From assembly GCA_963922315.1 (NCBI GenBank), contig CAWUID010000049.1, forward strand, positions 1 through 6,525: a DNA stretch of 6,525 nucleotides. Reading direction: 5' to 3'. The notes under the pieces are model-generated. The model had not been told where the DNA came from and searched no databases. It saw only the letters and a list, made by a program, of their open reading frames with translations. The stretch comes from JAHDBG01 sp963922315 (GTDB taxonomy: Bacteria > Pseudomonadota > Gammaproteobacteria > Chromatiales > Chromatiaceae). Positions 6,420-6,525 of the stretch are shown here, one piece after another. Position 1 is the stretch's first letter, and each line of letters starts with the position of its first letter. Made by a program: the position numbers and the translations under genes.

Positions 6420-6524
6420 CTAGATGAAATACAATGTTGTCGATGTCAGGTTCGGCGTTTCCCGACCGGACTCTCCGAGGTACGCCAGAATACCCGTCCT
6501 GGGGGCTCGGCTGCGGCCGTCCAT
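6420..6524 (-). other. GC-rich repeat-like right edge with a short open frame
   Basis: An open frame on the minus strand runs from an ATG at 6524 (at the window edge) to TAG at 6420-6422, 34 codons, starting MDGRSRAPRTG and ending TTLYFI. It has no recognisable domain, and the reading could continue beyond the window, so it may be the end of a longer gene or no gene at all. The DNA is more GC-rich than the tRNA promoter region beside it and holds a small hairpin, GGTTCGG (6449-6455) with CCGACC (6462-6467). The edge sequence CTGCGGCCGTCCATG looks like half of a palindrome and recalls intergenic repeat sequences, but that is an impression from memory. No function is assigned. Confidence 0.25.
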
Positions 6525-6525
6525 G

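Noticed and set aside
1..6525. A novel defence, toxin, biosynthetic or CRISPR-type system
   Set aside because: All long genes belong to recognisable families (EpmB, EF-P, EpmA, ArgJ, haemagglutinin-like exoprotein). No spacer-repeat array, reverse transcriptase, nuclease or paired small genes were found.

Overview
The window reads as a chromosomal segment of a gammaproteobacterium. The main reason is the modification system of elongation factor P (EF-P): a gamma-type EF-P with the modifiable lysine at position 34, plus EpmA and EpmB, all very close to the enterobacterial proteins. The filamentous-haemagglutinin-like exoprotein at the right resembles the large families that, from memory, are common in filamentous sulfur-oxidising Gammaproteobacteria (Thiotrichales such as Thiothrix and Beggiatoa) and in cyanobacteria. 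That hints at such a host but does not prove it. Base composition is moderately GC-rich in the genes and AT-richer in the left 100 bases.

Layout. Bases 1-224 are non-coding, with a candidate promoter pointing left out of the window and a probable terminator for epmB. epmB (225-1226, minus) encodes the lysine 2,3-aminomutase. It is divergent from efp (1289-1858, plus) across a 62-base gap. A tightly packed plus-strand run follows: efp, epmA (overlaps efp by 23 bases), argJ (5 bases after epmA) and a two-partner-secretion-type exoprotein gene (start overlaps argJ by about 20 bases, ends at 6221). The last gene converges on a minus-strand tRNA-Asn(GTT) at 6247-6321. Between them is a perfect 32-base palindrome that contains the exoprotein stop codon and acts as a terminator. 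The tRNA has a good sigma70-type promoter at 6338-6366. The right end (about 6440-6525) is GC-rich, repeat-like sequence with a short open frame running off the edge.

How the genes fit together. EpmB converts (S)-alpha-lysine to (R)-beta-lysine. EpmA activates it as an adenylate and attaches it to Lys34 of EF-P. Modified EF-P relieves ribosome stalling at polyproline stretches. The hydroxylase EpmC is not in the window. ArgJ recycles the acetyl group in arginine biosynthesis; its link to the EF-P genes is only positional. The exoprotein has a signal peptide, a haemagglutinin-type secretion domain and beta-helix repeats, so it is probably a cell-surface or secreted adhesin-like protein; no TpsB transporter is encoded here.

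I found no phage, transposon, CRISPR, toxin-antitoxin or defence genes. The most notable points are the compact EF-P locus, the exoprotein gene embedded at the end of a housekeeping operon, its altered C-terminal motif, and the terminator shared with the tRNA gene.
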